NCBI GenBank assembly: GCA_035765635.1
Contig: DASTWZ010000029.1
Coordinates: 186,001-250,000, forward strand
From: EW11 sp035765635
Lineage (GTDB): Bacteria; Verrucomicrobiota; Verrucomicrobiia; Opitutales; Opitutaceae
DNA length: 64,000 bases
Direction of reading: 5' to 3'
The position numbers were made by a program, and so were the translations under genes. Shown here one piece after another: positions 15,965 to 23,888 of this stretch. The notes beneath the pieces are model-generated. The model worked only from the letters and a program-made list of their open reading frames with translations, had not been told where the DNA came from and searched no databases. Numbering within the stretch: the first letter of the stretch is position 1; every line of letters begins with the position of its first letter.

Positions 15965-17698
15965 TCAGGCCGACTGCGCTTCCGGAAGTTTAGCCGCCGG
16001 CGTTGCTCCGTCCGACTGCATTTCCTTCAGGATCGAAGCGATGTAGGGAATGAGCTGTTTCTTGCGGCTGACGATGCCAGGCAGGTCGAAGATTTCGTCT
16101 TTTTCGACGTGCGGGTAGGAGATGCGGCTGATGAAGTCCGCGTCGCCTTTGACCAGCAGGAGGGAGTTTTGCGTGTTGATGTCGGTGACGAGCAGACACG
16201 CGAAAGCGAGACCTTCGGTCGCGCGCATGCGATCGAGCGCAGCGCAGAGTTGCTTGGAAAACTGCCAGAAATTTCCGAACCCGAGTTCCTCGACCTGCGA
16301 TACGGCGAAGCGGACGTTGTCCTCTTCGTAGATTTTGAAATCGGAGCGGATAACTTTGTCAGGCGGGCTGCTCAGGATGACCGAGCCCGAACTGAAGATG
16401 GCGTCGGCGAGAGGGCGCGACTCGACGTTCGCGATGCGGCTCAGCCACGCGAGGAGCGTCGCGTCTTTTTCGGTCGAAGTGGGGCTGTTCAGGTGAAGTG
16501 TGTCGGAGATGATTCCGCCCATCATGACGCCGGCGATTTCCGGCGAGGGCGTGAGACCGTCGCGGCGGAAAAGATCGGCGACGATCGTGCAGGTGGAGCC
16601 GACGGGTTCGTTGATGAAAAGGATCGGCTGCTGCGTGTTCAACGAACCGAGGCGGTGGTGATCGATGATTTCGGTGATCGTGACTTCTCCGGCGCCGGAG
16701 ACCGCCTGTGTCATTTCGTTGTGGTCGACGAGCACGAGCTTCGTGCGGACCGGTTTCAAAATATCGGTCTTCGTCAGGATGCCGAGAAGTTTGCCGTCGT
16801 CGGCGAGAACCATGAAGGCTGGCGCGTTGTTCGAGGAAATCTTTCGGCGCAGATCGGCGATTCGCAGATCAGGCGAGACAGAGGAGAATTTCCGGTCGAT
16901 CAACCGTTCAACGGTCGAGGCGGTGCGGATGACCCATGCCGTCGTCGCTGAGTCGTAGGGACTCACGATCAAGCTGACGCCCTCTCTCTTGGCTTCCTCG
17001 ATGACCTCTTCGTCGACCGGCAGATTGCCAGTCACGACCAAGGCACGGACGCCGATCTGAATCGAGCGCTGCTGAATATCCCAGCGGTCTCCGACGATGA
17101 TGACGGACTGTGACGCTGGGATGCCTTCGTTTTCGGAAAACTTGCCAAACGAGCGAACATCCATGGCGCCGATGCGCACGTAGAGATCTTCGGAACGTTC
17201 GGCGTCGTGGATCGCCAATGTCTTGGCACGCAGCGCTCGCACGATGTGAGACAATGACGAGGACACTTTCCGCATTTCGCGGAGCTCGCTGACCTTCGGG
17301 ATGAAATGGCTGCCGAGTTGGAAAATGGAAACGCTGCCGATGACGCGGCGATCGTCCGTGACCACCGGGAGAATGCGCACGTCGTGTTTGTCGATCAGCT
17401 CGAGCGCTTCGGCGCAGGTGGAGTTTTCCGAGACCGCGTAGACGTTTTCGATCATCAGGTCGCGGACGCGCGGCGTGACATCGCTGATGTACACGGGCAG
17501 CGGCACCTTGAAGCGTTGCAGGATGGTGTCGATGCGGGCGTTCGAGTTTCCGCAGCGCGCGGCCACGAAACCAGGGATGCCTTTCGCCTCTTTGTAGGCT
17601 GCGTAGGCGATCGCCGAGCAGATGGCGTCCGCATCGGGATTTTTATGCCCGATGATATACGTCGGATTGGCGAACGGAGTGGCAGATGCAGCGCTCAT
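15965..17698 (-). CDS. CBS/DRTGG-domain manganese-dependent inorganic pyrophosphatase (family II)
   Basis: A 577-residue protein hydrolysing pyrophosphate. The DHH-phosphoesterase motif TYIIGHKNPDADAICSA is at residues 13-29. Two CBS domains (about 75-125 and 255-310) flank a DRTGG domain, then VLVDHNE and IIDHHRLG complete the metal site. The C-terminal DHHA2 domain ends with VSRKKQLIP. CBS domains in this family bind adenine nucleotides and regulate activity. It is the first gene of the run leading to tyrA, aroA, cmk and plsC. Pyrophosphate removal would pull these biosynthetic steps, but the link is inference. Confidence 0.92.
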   Translation of the reverse strand: MSAASATPFANPTYIIGHKNPDADAICSAIAYAAYKEAKGIPGFVAARCGNSNARIDTILQRFKVPLPVYISDVTPRVRDLMIENVYAVSENSTCAEALELIDKHDVRILPVVTDDRRVIGSVSIFQLGSHFIPKVSELREMRKVSSSLSHIVRALRAKTLAIHDAERSEDLYVRIGAMDVRSFGKFSENEGIPASQSVIIVGDRWDIQQRSIQIGVRALVVTGNLPVDEEVIEEAKREGVSLIVSPYDSATTAWVIRTASTVERLIDRKFSSVSPDLRIADLRRKISSNNAPAFMVLADDGKLLGILTKTDILKPVRTKLVLVDHNEMTQAVSGAGEVTITEIIDHHRLGSLNTQQPILFINEPVGSTCTIVADLFRRDGLTPSPEIAGVMMGGIISDTLHLNSPTSTEKDATLLAWLSRIANVESRPLADAIFSSGSVILSSPPDKVIRSDFKIYEEDNVRFAVSQVEELGFGNFWQFSKQLCAALDRMRATEGLAFACLLVTDINTQNSLLLVKGDADFISRISYPHVEKDEIFDLPGIVSRKKQLIPYIASILKEMQSDGATPAAKLPEAQSA

Positions 17699-17783
17699 GA
17701 ATGGGTGGCTGGATGGTGTTGGGTCCGTTTAGGAAAGCAATTTTTGCCAACAGTTCACGGGTAAACGCGGTTGCCGCCGACCT

Positions 17784-17933
17784 TTAAGGTTTCGGACGGA
17801 TCGGAGCGGAGGGAGCTTTATGCGAGGCGCTCGCGGTGGAGCTGCAGCGAGGCACGCCGACCGCGAGCAGCATCAGAGCGACGGCAAGGAGCGTGAGAAT
17901 TTCGATGAGCTTGGGGCCCCGCGGTGTTGGCAT
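17784..17933 (-). CDS. Possible 49-residue prepilin-like membrane peptide
   Basis: A short frame in the gap between the pyrophosphatase and the aminotransferase. It starts MPTPRGPKLIEILTLLAVAL and continues with a hydrophobic segment, then a Ser/Ala/Pro-rich tail. The GPKLIEIL stretch resembles the cleavage region of type IV prepilins (GFTLIELL), including the glutamate, but the protein ends soon after the helix. It could be a genuine small membrane protein, a decayed pilin fragment, or chance. No Shine-Dalgarno is evident. Confidence 0.3.
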   Translation of the reverse strand: MPTPRGPKLIEILTLLAVALMLLAVGVPRCSSTASASHKAPSAPIRPKP

Positions 17934-17996
17934 GGCAGTCTAAGTGTTGCACGCGTAGAACTCGACAACTCGCATTCGAAAATCAATTTTGAACGA

Positions 17997-18863
17997 ATGA
18001 AGATCTATCTCGATGGAAAATTCGTCGATCAAGCGGATGCCAAGATCTCCGTGTTTGATCACGGGCTGCTCTATGGAGACGGCATTTTCGAGGGGATCCG
18101 CATTTATCAGGGCAACATCTTCCGCCTCGAAGAACACCTCGAGAGATTGGAATATTCGGCCAAGGCTATCCTCCTGAAAATGCCCTGGTCGCGGAAGGAA
18201 ATTTCCGACGCGACCTGCGAGACTTGCCGGCAAAATCATCTTACAGACGGCTACATCCGGCTCGTTGTGACGCGCGGCGTGGGCGACCTCGGCCTCTCGC
18301 CCTGGCTTTGTCCGAAGCCCTCGATTTTCATCATCGCAAACAAAATCGCGCTGTATCCGGAGGAGCACTACACGACGGGACTCAGCATCGTCACTGTGCC
18401 GACGCGCCGGATCAATCCGGCCGCGCTCAGCCCTTCGGTGAAGTCGCTGAACTATTTGAACAATATCCTGGCCAAGATCGAGGCCAAGCAATTCGGCGCT
18501 CTCGAAGCGATCATGTTGAATGACCAGGGCTATGTCGCCGAGTGCACGGGCGATAACATCTTCATCGTCCACAAAGGCGAAATCATCACGCCGGCGGCGT
18601 CGCAGGGCGCGTTGAAGGGCATCACGCGCGGAGCGATTTTCGATATCGCTCAAGAGCTTGGTGTGCCCATGCGCGAAGCGGATCTGACGCGCTACGACGT
18701 TTGGAATTCCGATGAATGCTTTCTTACCGGCACCGCGGCGGAAGTGATTCCGGTCGTGAAGCTCGATGGTCGCGAGATCGGGAATGGAAAACCCGGCGTG
18801 ATCACCCAGCGCGTGCTAGCCTCGTTTCGCCGGCGCGTGCTGAGCGAAGGCACGAAGATTTGA
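17997..18863 (+). CDS. Branched-chain amino-acid aminotransferase-like, class IV
   Basis: A 288-residue PLP enzyme of fold type IV. The start is MKIYLDGKFVDQADAKISVF, followed by DHGLLYGDGIFEGIRIYQG. The PLP lysine is Lys149 in SPSVKSLNYLNNILAK, and EECFLTGTAAEV-like DECFLTGTAAEVIPV is near the C-terminus. This is the IlvE/Dat/PabC superfamily; the GIRIYQG and SLNYLNN segments favour branched-chain aminotransferase. D-amino-acid aminotransferase is the main alternative. A terminator follows. Confidence 0.85.
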   Translation: MKIYLDGKFVDQADAKISVFDHGLLYGDGIFEGIRIYQGNIFRLEEHLERLEYSAKAILLKMPWSRKEISDATCETCRQNHLTDGYIRLVVTRGVGDLGLSPWLCPKPSIFIIANKIALYPEEHYTTGLSIVTVPTRRINPAALSPSVKSLNYLNNILAKIEAKQFGALEAIMLNDQGYVAECTGDNIFIVHKGEIITPAASQGALKGITRGAIFDIAQELGVPMREADLTRYDVWNSDECFLTGTAAEVIPVVKLDGREIGNGKPGVITQRVLASFRRRVLSEGTKI

Positions 18864-18898
18864 AGCTCGGAGCGGAGCCCGAAGTCTCGGAAGACAAA

Positions 18899-18937
18899 GA
18901 AGCCGCACCCGGGGTAGTGGATGCGGCTTCCCTTTTG
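18899..18937 (+). terminator. Terminator of the class IV aminotransferase
   Basis: A perfect 9-bp stem GAAGCCGCA / TGCGGCTTC, 14-nt loop, followed by CCTTTTG, 36 bp after the stop. It also lies downstream of the convergent MamK-like gene, which ends at 18987. Confidence 0.75.
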
Positions 18938-18986
18938 TAGCTCAAGCGTCGGCTTGCGCCTAGCGCTCAAGAGGGGATGGAGCGGA

Positions 18987-20138
18987 TCAGCTCAGCAAAT
19001 ATTGCCACTGGTTCTCGCGGGCGGCGCGTGCGGCCTTGAGGGCGCCGAGGGCGACGTAGCGCTTGTAGTCCTGGCCGGCCAGCTTGACCTTGGGCGATTC
19101 GTAGCCGTCGTCGCTCAGACGTTTTTGGAGCACGGTATCGATGCCTTTGATCTGTGAACCGCCGCCCGTGATGATGATGTTTTGGAGCAACGTGACCACC
19201 GAATCAGATGCGGCGCGCGCGATCAATGTCGTGAGCAGCGGATAGATTTTATCGACGAGAGCGTTGGTCGCGTTGCCCAGGGCTTCGCCAAGTTCGAGGG
19301 TGTGGGCTTTGCCGCCGATGATCACGCGGACATCGATCGGCTTGCGGATCGGGCCGACATACGAATGGGCCTCCTTGATCTCGCGAACTTTGAGGCGGGA
19401 CAGACCGTTGTTCGGATAAAGGCGGTTCAAGTCTTGTTGGAGAAGTTCATCGATCGCATCGCCCGCGAAGGGAATGCTCAGTTGATCATCACGGGTCGGG
19501 AAATAACCCTGCACGAGACAGAGGTCGCTTGTGCCTCCGCCAATATCGATGAACAGAGAATTCGTGACAGGGTCGACGTAGCCGGGTTGGCCGAGGCGCG
19601 AGTCATCGCGGAAGCCAAGTGCGGCGAGGAACGGCTCGGGAATGAGCAGGATGCGATCAAAAATGCCGATCGAGCACTGGCGGATGTCTTCGCGTGAGCG
19701 CTCGTCCGCATTGGCTGGAATGCCCACGACGGCGCGAATTTCCGCGGTGTTTTGCGGATCGACCAGGTTGCGCACATGGCGGAAGAGGTCTTTCGCCGCC
19801 TCCTGGTTCATGATCACACCCTGCATGACGGGCTGGACCAAGTTGACGTGGAGCAGATTTTTCAGCGCGTCTTCACCGAAGAGCGTGCTGCTATTGCCCG
19901 TGATAATGCCGTCGACGATGCCTTCTTTCACGTAGCCGACGACGGAGGGGACAATCTTGCTGAGGGCGATGTCGTTGCTACCGGCGGTGCCGGAGAGGAC
20001 GCAGGATTTGTTCGTGCCGAGATCGAACCCGACCAAAATGGTTTTAGATTTCGCGGCGCGCGGCGTTGAGGCAGGGGCGGGCGCAGGCGAGGTGGATGAT
20101 GCAGCTGCGGGTTTGTCCATTACGGTGGAGTTTGTCAT
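18987..20138 (-). CDS. MamK/MreB-type bacterial actin-like ATPase
   Basis: A 383-residue actin-fold protein. After a Pro/Ala-rich N-terminal tail of about 30 residues come LVGFDLGTNKSCVL (phosphate 1), IPEPFLAALGF, LFIDIGGGTSDLCLV (phosphate 2) and IIITGGGSQIKGID (adenosine motif). The combination resembles MamK, the filament that aligns magnetosomes, more than MreB or ParM. There are no magnetosome genes nearby, so a different cargo is likely. The ATG at 20138 is used; the frame opens upstream at a TTG. A small gene ends 23 bp upstream on the same strand and is a candidate partner. Confidence 0.82.
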   Translation of the reverse strand: MTNSTVMDKPAAASSTSPAPAPASTPRAAKSKTILVGFDLGTNKSCVLSGTAGSNDIALSKIVPSVVGYVKEGIVDGIITGNSSTLFGEDALKNLLHVNLVQPVMQGVIMNQEAAKDLFRHVRNLVDPQNTAEIRAVVGIPANADERSREDIRQCSIGIFDRILLIPEPFLAALGFRDDSRLGQPGYVDPVTNSLFIDIGGGTSDLCLVQGYFPTRDDQLSIPFAGDAIDELLQQDLNRLYPNNGLSRLKVREIKEAHSYVGPIRKPIDVRVIIGGKAHTLELGEALGNATNALVDKIYPLLTTLIARAASDSVVTLLQNIIITGGGSQIKGIDTVLQKRLSDDGYESPKVKLAGQDYKRYVALGALKAARAARENQWQYLLS

Positions 20139-20161
20139 AAGCAATTTGAAGGATGAGGTGG

Positions 20162-20509
20162 TTATCGAGACGCAGATCGAGGACGGGAATCACTGCGGTC
20201 CTGATCGAGCATACCTTGGATCAAATCAGCGACCCCAAGAGGGGCATTTCGTGCCATTGGCGCTGCTTCGGTTTTGGGGGAAGATGGGGGGACCGGCGCC
20301 AAAGCTGGAGAACTATGTGGCGGGATGGGAGTTGAAATCGCAGGCGCGGGGTGAGCGCGAACTACAGCAGAAAGCTTGGGCAACAAGATCTCGGCGAGAA
20401 CGGCGGCGTCGGCAACGCGCTTCTCCTCTTGCGCGACAATTTCCCAGAGCGCGTCCTCGCCGATGGCATCCACGCCGAACTGTTCCTGGACCCGGGCAAG
20501 TGCGCGCAT
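20162..20509 (-). CDS. Small protein upstream of the actin-like gene (unknown)
   Basis: Not recognised. The ATG at 20509 has a strong Shine-Dalgarno (GGAGGAGG, 5 nt away) and gives 115 residues. The frame is open further up, and a GTG at 20608 is a possible earlier start. The N-terminal half is charged and helical (RALARVQEQFGVDAIGEDAL). The middle is Pro/Ser-rich, and the end GVADLIQGMLDQDR looks like a short linear motif. It stops 23 bp before the MamK-like actin, with which it probably forms an operon. An adaptor or filament regulator is a reasonable guess only. Confidence 0.65.
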   Translation of the reverse strand: MRALARVQEQFGVDAIGEDALWEIVAQEEKRVADAAVLAEILLPKLSAVVRAHPAPAISTPIPPHSSPALAPVPPSSPKTEAAPMARNAPLGVADLIQGMLDQDRSDSRPRSASR

Positions 20510-20723
20510 GAAGTCCTCCTCCGACAAGGAGGGGCGGGGAGTTGCCGTTTCGCACTGGACGCAAATTTGGCGGCAAAGAAGGGCAAGCTCAGCCCGAGGT
20601 TGGTCCACAGCGGCTATGGGTCTGAAAATCGCGGCGGTCAAATTTCGCCGGACAGACCCTCGGAGTTGCCTACGGTTCGCAGGAAAGTAGCAAAATGCAT
20701 CTCGAGGTCTTGGATGCGGGCAC

Positions 20724-20757
20724 AAAAAAACGCAGCTCGGCGTGAGCTGCGTTTTTG
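20724..20757 (-). terminator. Terminator downstream of rpmA
   Basis: A near-perfect stem with AAAAACGCAGCTC on one side and GAGCTGCGTTTTT on the other, 5-nt loop GGCGT, and a T-run in the minus direction. It closes the rplU-rpmA operon 18 bp after rpmA and could act in both directions. Confidence 0.9.
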
Positions 20758-20774
20758 AAAGTGAGCGAATAGCC

Positions 20775-21014
20775 TCAGACGATTTCGACCTTGCGGTGAA
20801 TCTTGTCGAATTTGACCACGCCGTCCTTCAACGCGAAGAGCGTGAAGTCGCGGCCGAGGCCAACGTTGCGACCCGGGTGGATTTTCGTACCGCGCTGGCG
20901 CATGATGATGTTGCCCGCGATGACGGTCTCACCGCCAAATTTCTTGATGCCGAGACGCTTCGAGTGACTCTCGCGTCCGTTCGACGTTGTTGACTGACCT
21001 TTCTTGTGCGCCAT
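20775..21014 (-). CDS. rpmA: 50S ribosomal protein L27
   Basis: A 79-residue L27. It begins MAHKKGQSTTSNGRESHSKR, without the short N-terminal extension that Firmicutes cleave. GIKKFGGETVIAGNIIMRQRG and KIHPGRNVGLGRD follow. The stop is 18 bp from a terminator. It is cotranscribed with rplU, which ends 12 bp upstream. Confidence 0.97.
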   Translation of the reverse strand: MAHKKGQSTTSNGRESHSKRLGIKKFGGETVIAGNIIMRQRGTKIHPGRNVGLGRDFTLFALKDGVVKFDKIHRKVEIV

Positions 21015-21026
21015 GGCAGTGGTTCC

Positions 21027-21341
21027 TTACGCGTTGATGGTTTGAATCTTGATGACGGAGAGCTCCTGGCGATGGCCCTGCTTGCGCTCCATGCCCTTGC
21101 GCTTCTTCTTCTTGAAAACGATCACTTTCTTCCCGCGCTTGTTCTCCAAGATGGTGGCCGTGACGCTGGCGCCGTCCAAGATCGGGGTGCCGATTTTGAA
21201 ATTATCACCTTCGCCAGCGGAGAGCACTTCATTGATCTGAACGGTCGAACCGGCTTCCGAATTGGGATAACGGTTGACGATCAGAATGTCGCCTTCTGAA
21301 ACGGCGAACTGCTGGCCCTGTGTTCTGATGGTCGCTTTCAT
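21027..21341 (-). CDS. rplU: 50S ribosomal protein L21
   Basis: A 104-residue L21, first gene of the rplU-rpmA operon. The N-terminus MKATIRTQGQQFAVSEGDIL, the middle VLSAGEGDNFKIGTPILDGA and the basic KVIVFKKKKRKGMERKQGHR are family hallmarks. No Shine-Dalgarno precedes the ATG (leader GGTTTTATTT). The usual third partner, obgE, is absent. Confidence 0.97.
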   Translation of the reverse strand: MKATIRTQGQQFAVSEGDILIVNRYPNSEAGSTVQINEVLSAGEGDNFKIGTPILDGASVTATILENKRGKKVIVFKKKKRKGMERKQGHRQELSVIKIQTINA

Positions 21342-21513
21342 AAATAAAACCGCGAACTAAGAGTTTTCCGAAGAAACGAAGCAAGGCTTTATTTGGGAAA
21401 ATGCGGGCCGCGAATTCGCCCCGGTTTTCATTCGCGTAAGCGACTCTAATTTCGCTTCTAGCGCAAACGATCGAGCGCCTGCAACTCAGGCAAAAACTCG
21501 GTCGAAAACCCAA

Positions 21514-22203
21514 TCAGGGCTTCGGTGTTTCGTTCGGGCGACCCTGCTCTTGCGTGGGCGCCCCAACCGCCTCGGAATTCTTCAAATCGATGCCCATGTA
21601 ATAGTGTTCCCGGCGCTTGTAGTCGCTGGGGTAAATCGATCGGGCAAGTATCTCGGCTTTGTGCTGAAGCTCGGCCTCCAAATCCTGCTGGCGTTTCAGC
21701 GCGGCGAGCCGTTCCGCTTCGCGATCGGCCTGGGCACGTTTTTCGCGTTCGGCAGCGGCGAGTTTGTCGAGAGCAGCGCGACGCGCGGCTTCCTGCGCTG
21801 CTGCGTCCCGCTCCCGAAGTTCGGCCAAACGCCGTGCTTCGCCCTCAGCCGCCTCTTTTTCGCGCGCCGCCTTATCGCGCGCTTCGGAGGCAAGTCTGGC
21901 CTCGTCCTCCGCAGCCTTCCGCCGAGCTTGGGCATCGGCTTCGGCCGCCCGCAGGCGTTCGAGTTCGGCGGCAGCCTCCTGCGCGTCCTGCTGTGCCTTC
22001 AAGGCTGCGAGGCGGTGGGCTTCGGCGTCCGCTATCGCGCGCCGCTTGGCTTCGTCGGCTTTGCGCTGCGCATCGGCCAGTTCCTGAGCCGCGCGTCTGG
22101 CTTCCGCATCATGTTGCATGCGCACACGATAAATCCGGAATCCCGCAAAACCGATTAATACAAGCGCGACAACGATCATCGCGATGAGGGGGCCGCGTTT
22201 CAT
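21514..22203 (-). CDS. TolA-like membrane-anchored coiled-coil protein
   Basis: A 229-residue protein with one N-terminal membrane helix (IAMIVVALVLIGFAGF). About 140 residues of Ala/Glu/Arg/Lys-rich heptad sequence follow, a continuous coiled coil like the central part of TolA. The C-terminal 45 residues (IYPSDYKRREHYYMGIDL) are not coiled. Its start overlaps the stop of the PfkB kinase gene (ATGA), so the two are coexpressed. Function is not recognisable; a periplasm-spanning or scaffolding role is possible. Confidence 0.75.
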   Translation of the reverse strand: MKRGPLIAMIVVALVLIGFAGFRIYRVRMQHDAEARRAAQELADAQRKADEAKRRAIADAEAHRLAALKAQQDAQEAAAELERLRAAEADAQARRKAAEDEARLASEARDKAAREKEAAEGEARRLAELRERDAAAQEAARRAALDKLAAAEREKRAQADREAERLAALKRQQDLEAELQHKAEILARSIYPSDYKRREHYYMGIDLKNSEAVGAPTQEQGRPNETPKP

Positions 22204-23129
22204 GGCTGGACTGACCGGGGGGCAGGTAGATTGTTCAATTCAAATTCGGCGACACCAGCGTCTGCTGCGTTGGCTGCAGCATACGGCAGTGCAAAGGTTA
22301 GTGCTTCCCCAAGCGGGAGTTGTCGATTCACCAAACCTTCGAGCACGCAGGCCAGGAGGACGTCGCCGGAGCCCGTGGCGGACACCTCCTCCACGGGAAT
22401 GGGGTCGATTTCAGCCGCCGGCATGTCCTTGCCGCCATACCACACCGGACCGGGGCCGTCCGTCACAATCCAGTTTAGGACTGGCCAGCGGGCGATGGCG
22501 TCGTTCAGGCGTTCGTTCATCGGCCGGGCTTTTTGGCCGGGGCCGGTAAGCGCATCGAATTCGTCGCGGTTGATCTTGATCAGAAACGTGGGCTGTTCGA
22601 GAGCCCATGCGAGAGGCGGTCCGTAGGTGTCGGCGACAAATTTCCGCTCATGGGCCCAGGCTTTGACCGTTTCGCGCAGCGCTTCGGCGTCTTCGCCGAG
22701 CCAGCCTGGAAAACTGCCGCAGAGGGCGAGGACGTGACTACCCGAACGATTGCTGTCCTGGCGCAAGGCGTCGACGCATTCAGCGAGCGCTTCGGCGTCG
22801 GGCGCCCGATCCGGCCCGAGAAAAGTCGTCTCGCTTTCCGACGCGCTGCGCACAACGAGGCCGGTGCGCGTCGCGTGCTGCGTCGCGAAAATGCGGTGCG
22901 GGATTTGTTTTTCCACCAGCCAGCGTTCGCAATCAGCGCCGCTGCTTCCGCCCGCAAAACACCAAGCCGTAGTGCTCGCGCGGATACGTTGGAGCATTTT
23001 GCTAACGTTGATTCCCTTGCCGCCGACCTGAAAATATTCGCGAGTCGCGCGCTGGGTTTTTCCGGGACTCCAACGTTCGAACTCAAATGTCCGCTCCGCG
23101 AGCAAGTTGCCGGTGAGAGTGATAATCAT
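22200..23129 (-). CDS. PfkB-family carbohydrate kinase (1-phosphofructokinase-like)
   Basis: A 309-residue ribokinase-fold kinase. VGGKGINVSKMLQRIRA is the first PfkB signature and VEEVSATGSGDVLLACVLEGL the second, with the catalytic Asp. IKINRDEFDALTG and NWIVTDGPGPVWY are also typical. The MIITLTGNLLAERTFEFE start and the GGKG N-box favour the 1-phosphofructokinase/tagatose-6-phosphate kinase branch. No PTS or fructose genes are nearby, so the substrate is unknown. It is coupled to the downstream coiled-coil gene. Confidence 0.85.
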   Translation of the reverse strand: MIITLTGNLLAERTFEFERWSPGKTQRATREYFQVGGKGINVSKMLQRIRASTTAWCFAGGSSGADCERWLVEKQIPHRIFATQHATRTGLVVRSASESETTFLGPDRAPDAEALAECVDALRQDSNRSGSHVLALCGSFPGWLGEDAEALRETVKAWAHERKFVADTYGPPLAWALEQPTFLIKINRDEFDALTGPGQKARPMNERLNDAIARWPVLNWIVTDGPGPVWYGGKDMPAAEIDPIPVEEVSATGSGDVLLACVLEGLVNRQLPLGEALTFALPYAAANAADAGVAEFELNNLPAPRSVQP

Positions 23130-23229
23130 TCGTCGGAGTTGTTTCGATCCGGCACGTTCGAGGTGCTATTCGAACTAGCGCTAGGAGCAAGCCGGCTTTA
23201 CGTGCTACGTTTTAGCCTCCACGCATCGC

Positions 23230-23817
23230 ATGACTCCCATGGGAAAGATCATTCCGCACGAGATTTTTGTCCGCCGCCACACCGTCACGACGGCCCAATT
23301 TCTCCTGGGCAAGATTCTCGCGCGGACCCGCCCCGATGGCACAGTTACGCGTCACATCATCACTGAAACCGAGGCGTACCACAGTGAAAAAGACCTCGCG
23401 TGCCACGCCAGCAAGGGCCGCACTGCGCGCACCGACGTGCTCTTTCGTCCCGGCGGTGTTTGGTATGTTTATCTCTGTTACGGCATTCACGAAATGCTCA
23501 ACTTGGTCGTCGGTCCGAAGGATTTTCCCGGTGCGGTGCTTTTTCGCGGCGTGCACGATGCGATCGGACCTGGCCGGCTGACGAAGAGCCTCGAGATCGG
23601 ACGCTCCTTGAACGGGAAAAACGCCGAGCTGGGCTCAGGTCTTTGGCTCGAGGATCATGGTCTCCGTGTAAGTAAAACCTGGATACGCTCCACGCCGCGC
23701 ATCGGCGTCGATTACGCCGGGCATATTTGGGCCGCGAAACCGTGGCGTTTTGTGATCAGCGCGGAAGGGTCCGAGGCGCTGATCGATCGGTTCGCGAAGA
23801 AACAAGCGCGAGGTTGA
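23230..23817 (+). CDS. 3-methyladenine DNA glycosylase (AAG/MPG family)
   Basis: A 195-residue base-excision repair enzyme. TAQFLLGKILART, the active-site ITETEAYHSEKDLACHASKG and the base-flipping region VYLCYGIHEMLNLVV are clear, as is DAIGPGRLTKSLEIG. Two ATGs (23230, 23239) are possible starts. It faces the repair operon at 23889-31579 across a short gap, although on the opposite strand. A TGTA-N13-TACG variant lies at 23667-23687 and uses the codons GTA and ATA. Confidence 0.93.
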   Translation: MTPMGKIIPHEIFVRRHTVTTAQFLLGKILARTRPDGTVTRHIITETEAYHSEKDLACHASKGRTARTDVLFRPGGVWYVYLCYGIHEMLNLVVGPKDFPGAVLFRGVHDAIGPGRLTKSLEIGRSLNGKNAELGSGLWLEDHGLRVSKTWIRSTPRIGVDYAGHIWAAKPWRFVISAEGSEALIDRFAKKQARG

Positions 23818-23888
23818 TTCACGTTTTCACCAGGCTTTCGGCTCCTCGGCGACGGGCACGACGACGGCGCGGAGGCACGAGTGCACGC

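Noticed and set aside
15896..16951. A 351-codon plus-strand frame opposite the pyrophosphatase
   Set aside because: Composition is typical of an antisense shadow; the pyrophosphatase is certain from its DHH, CBS and DHHA2 motifs.
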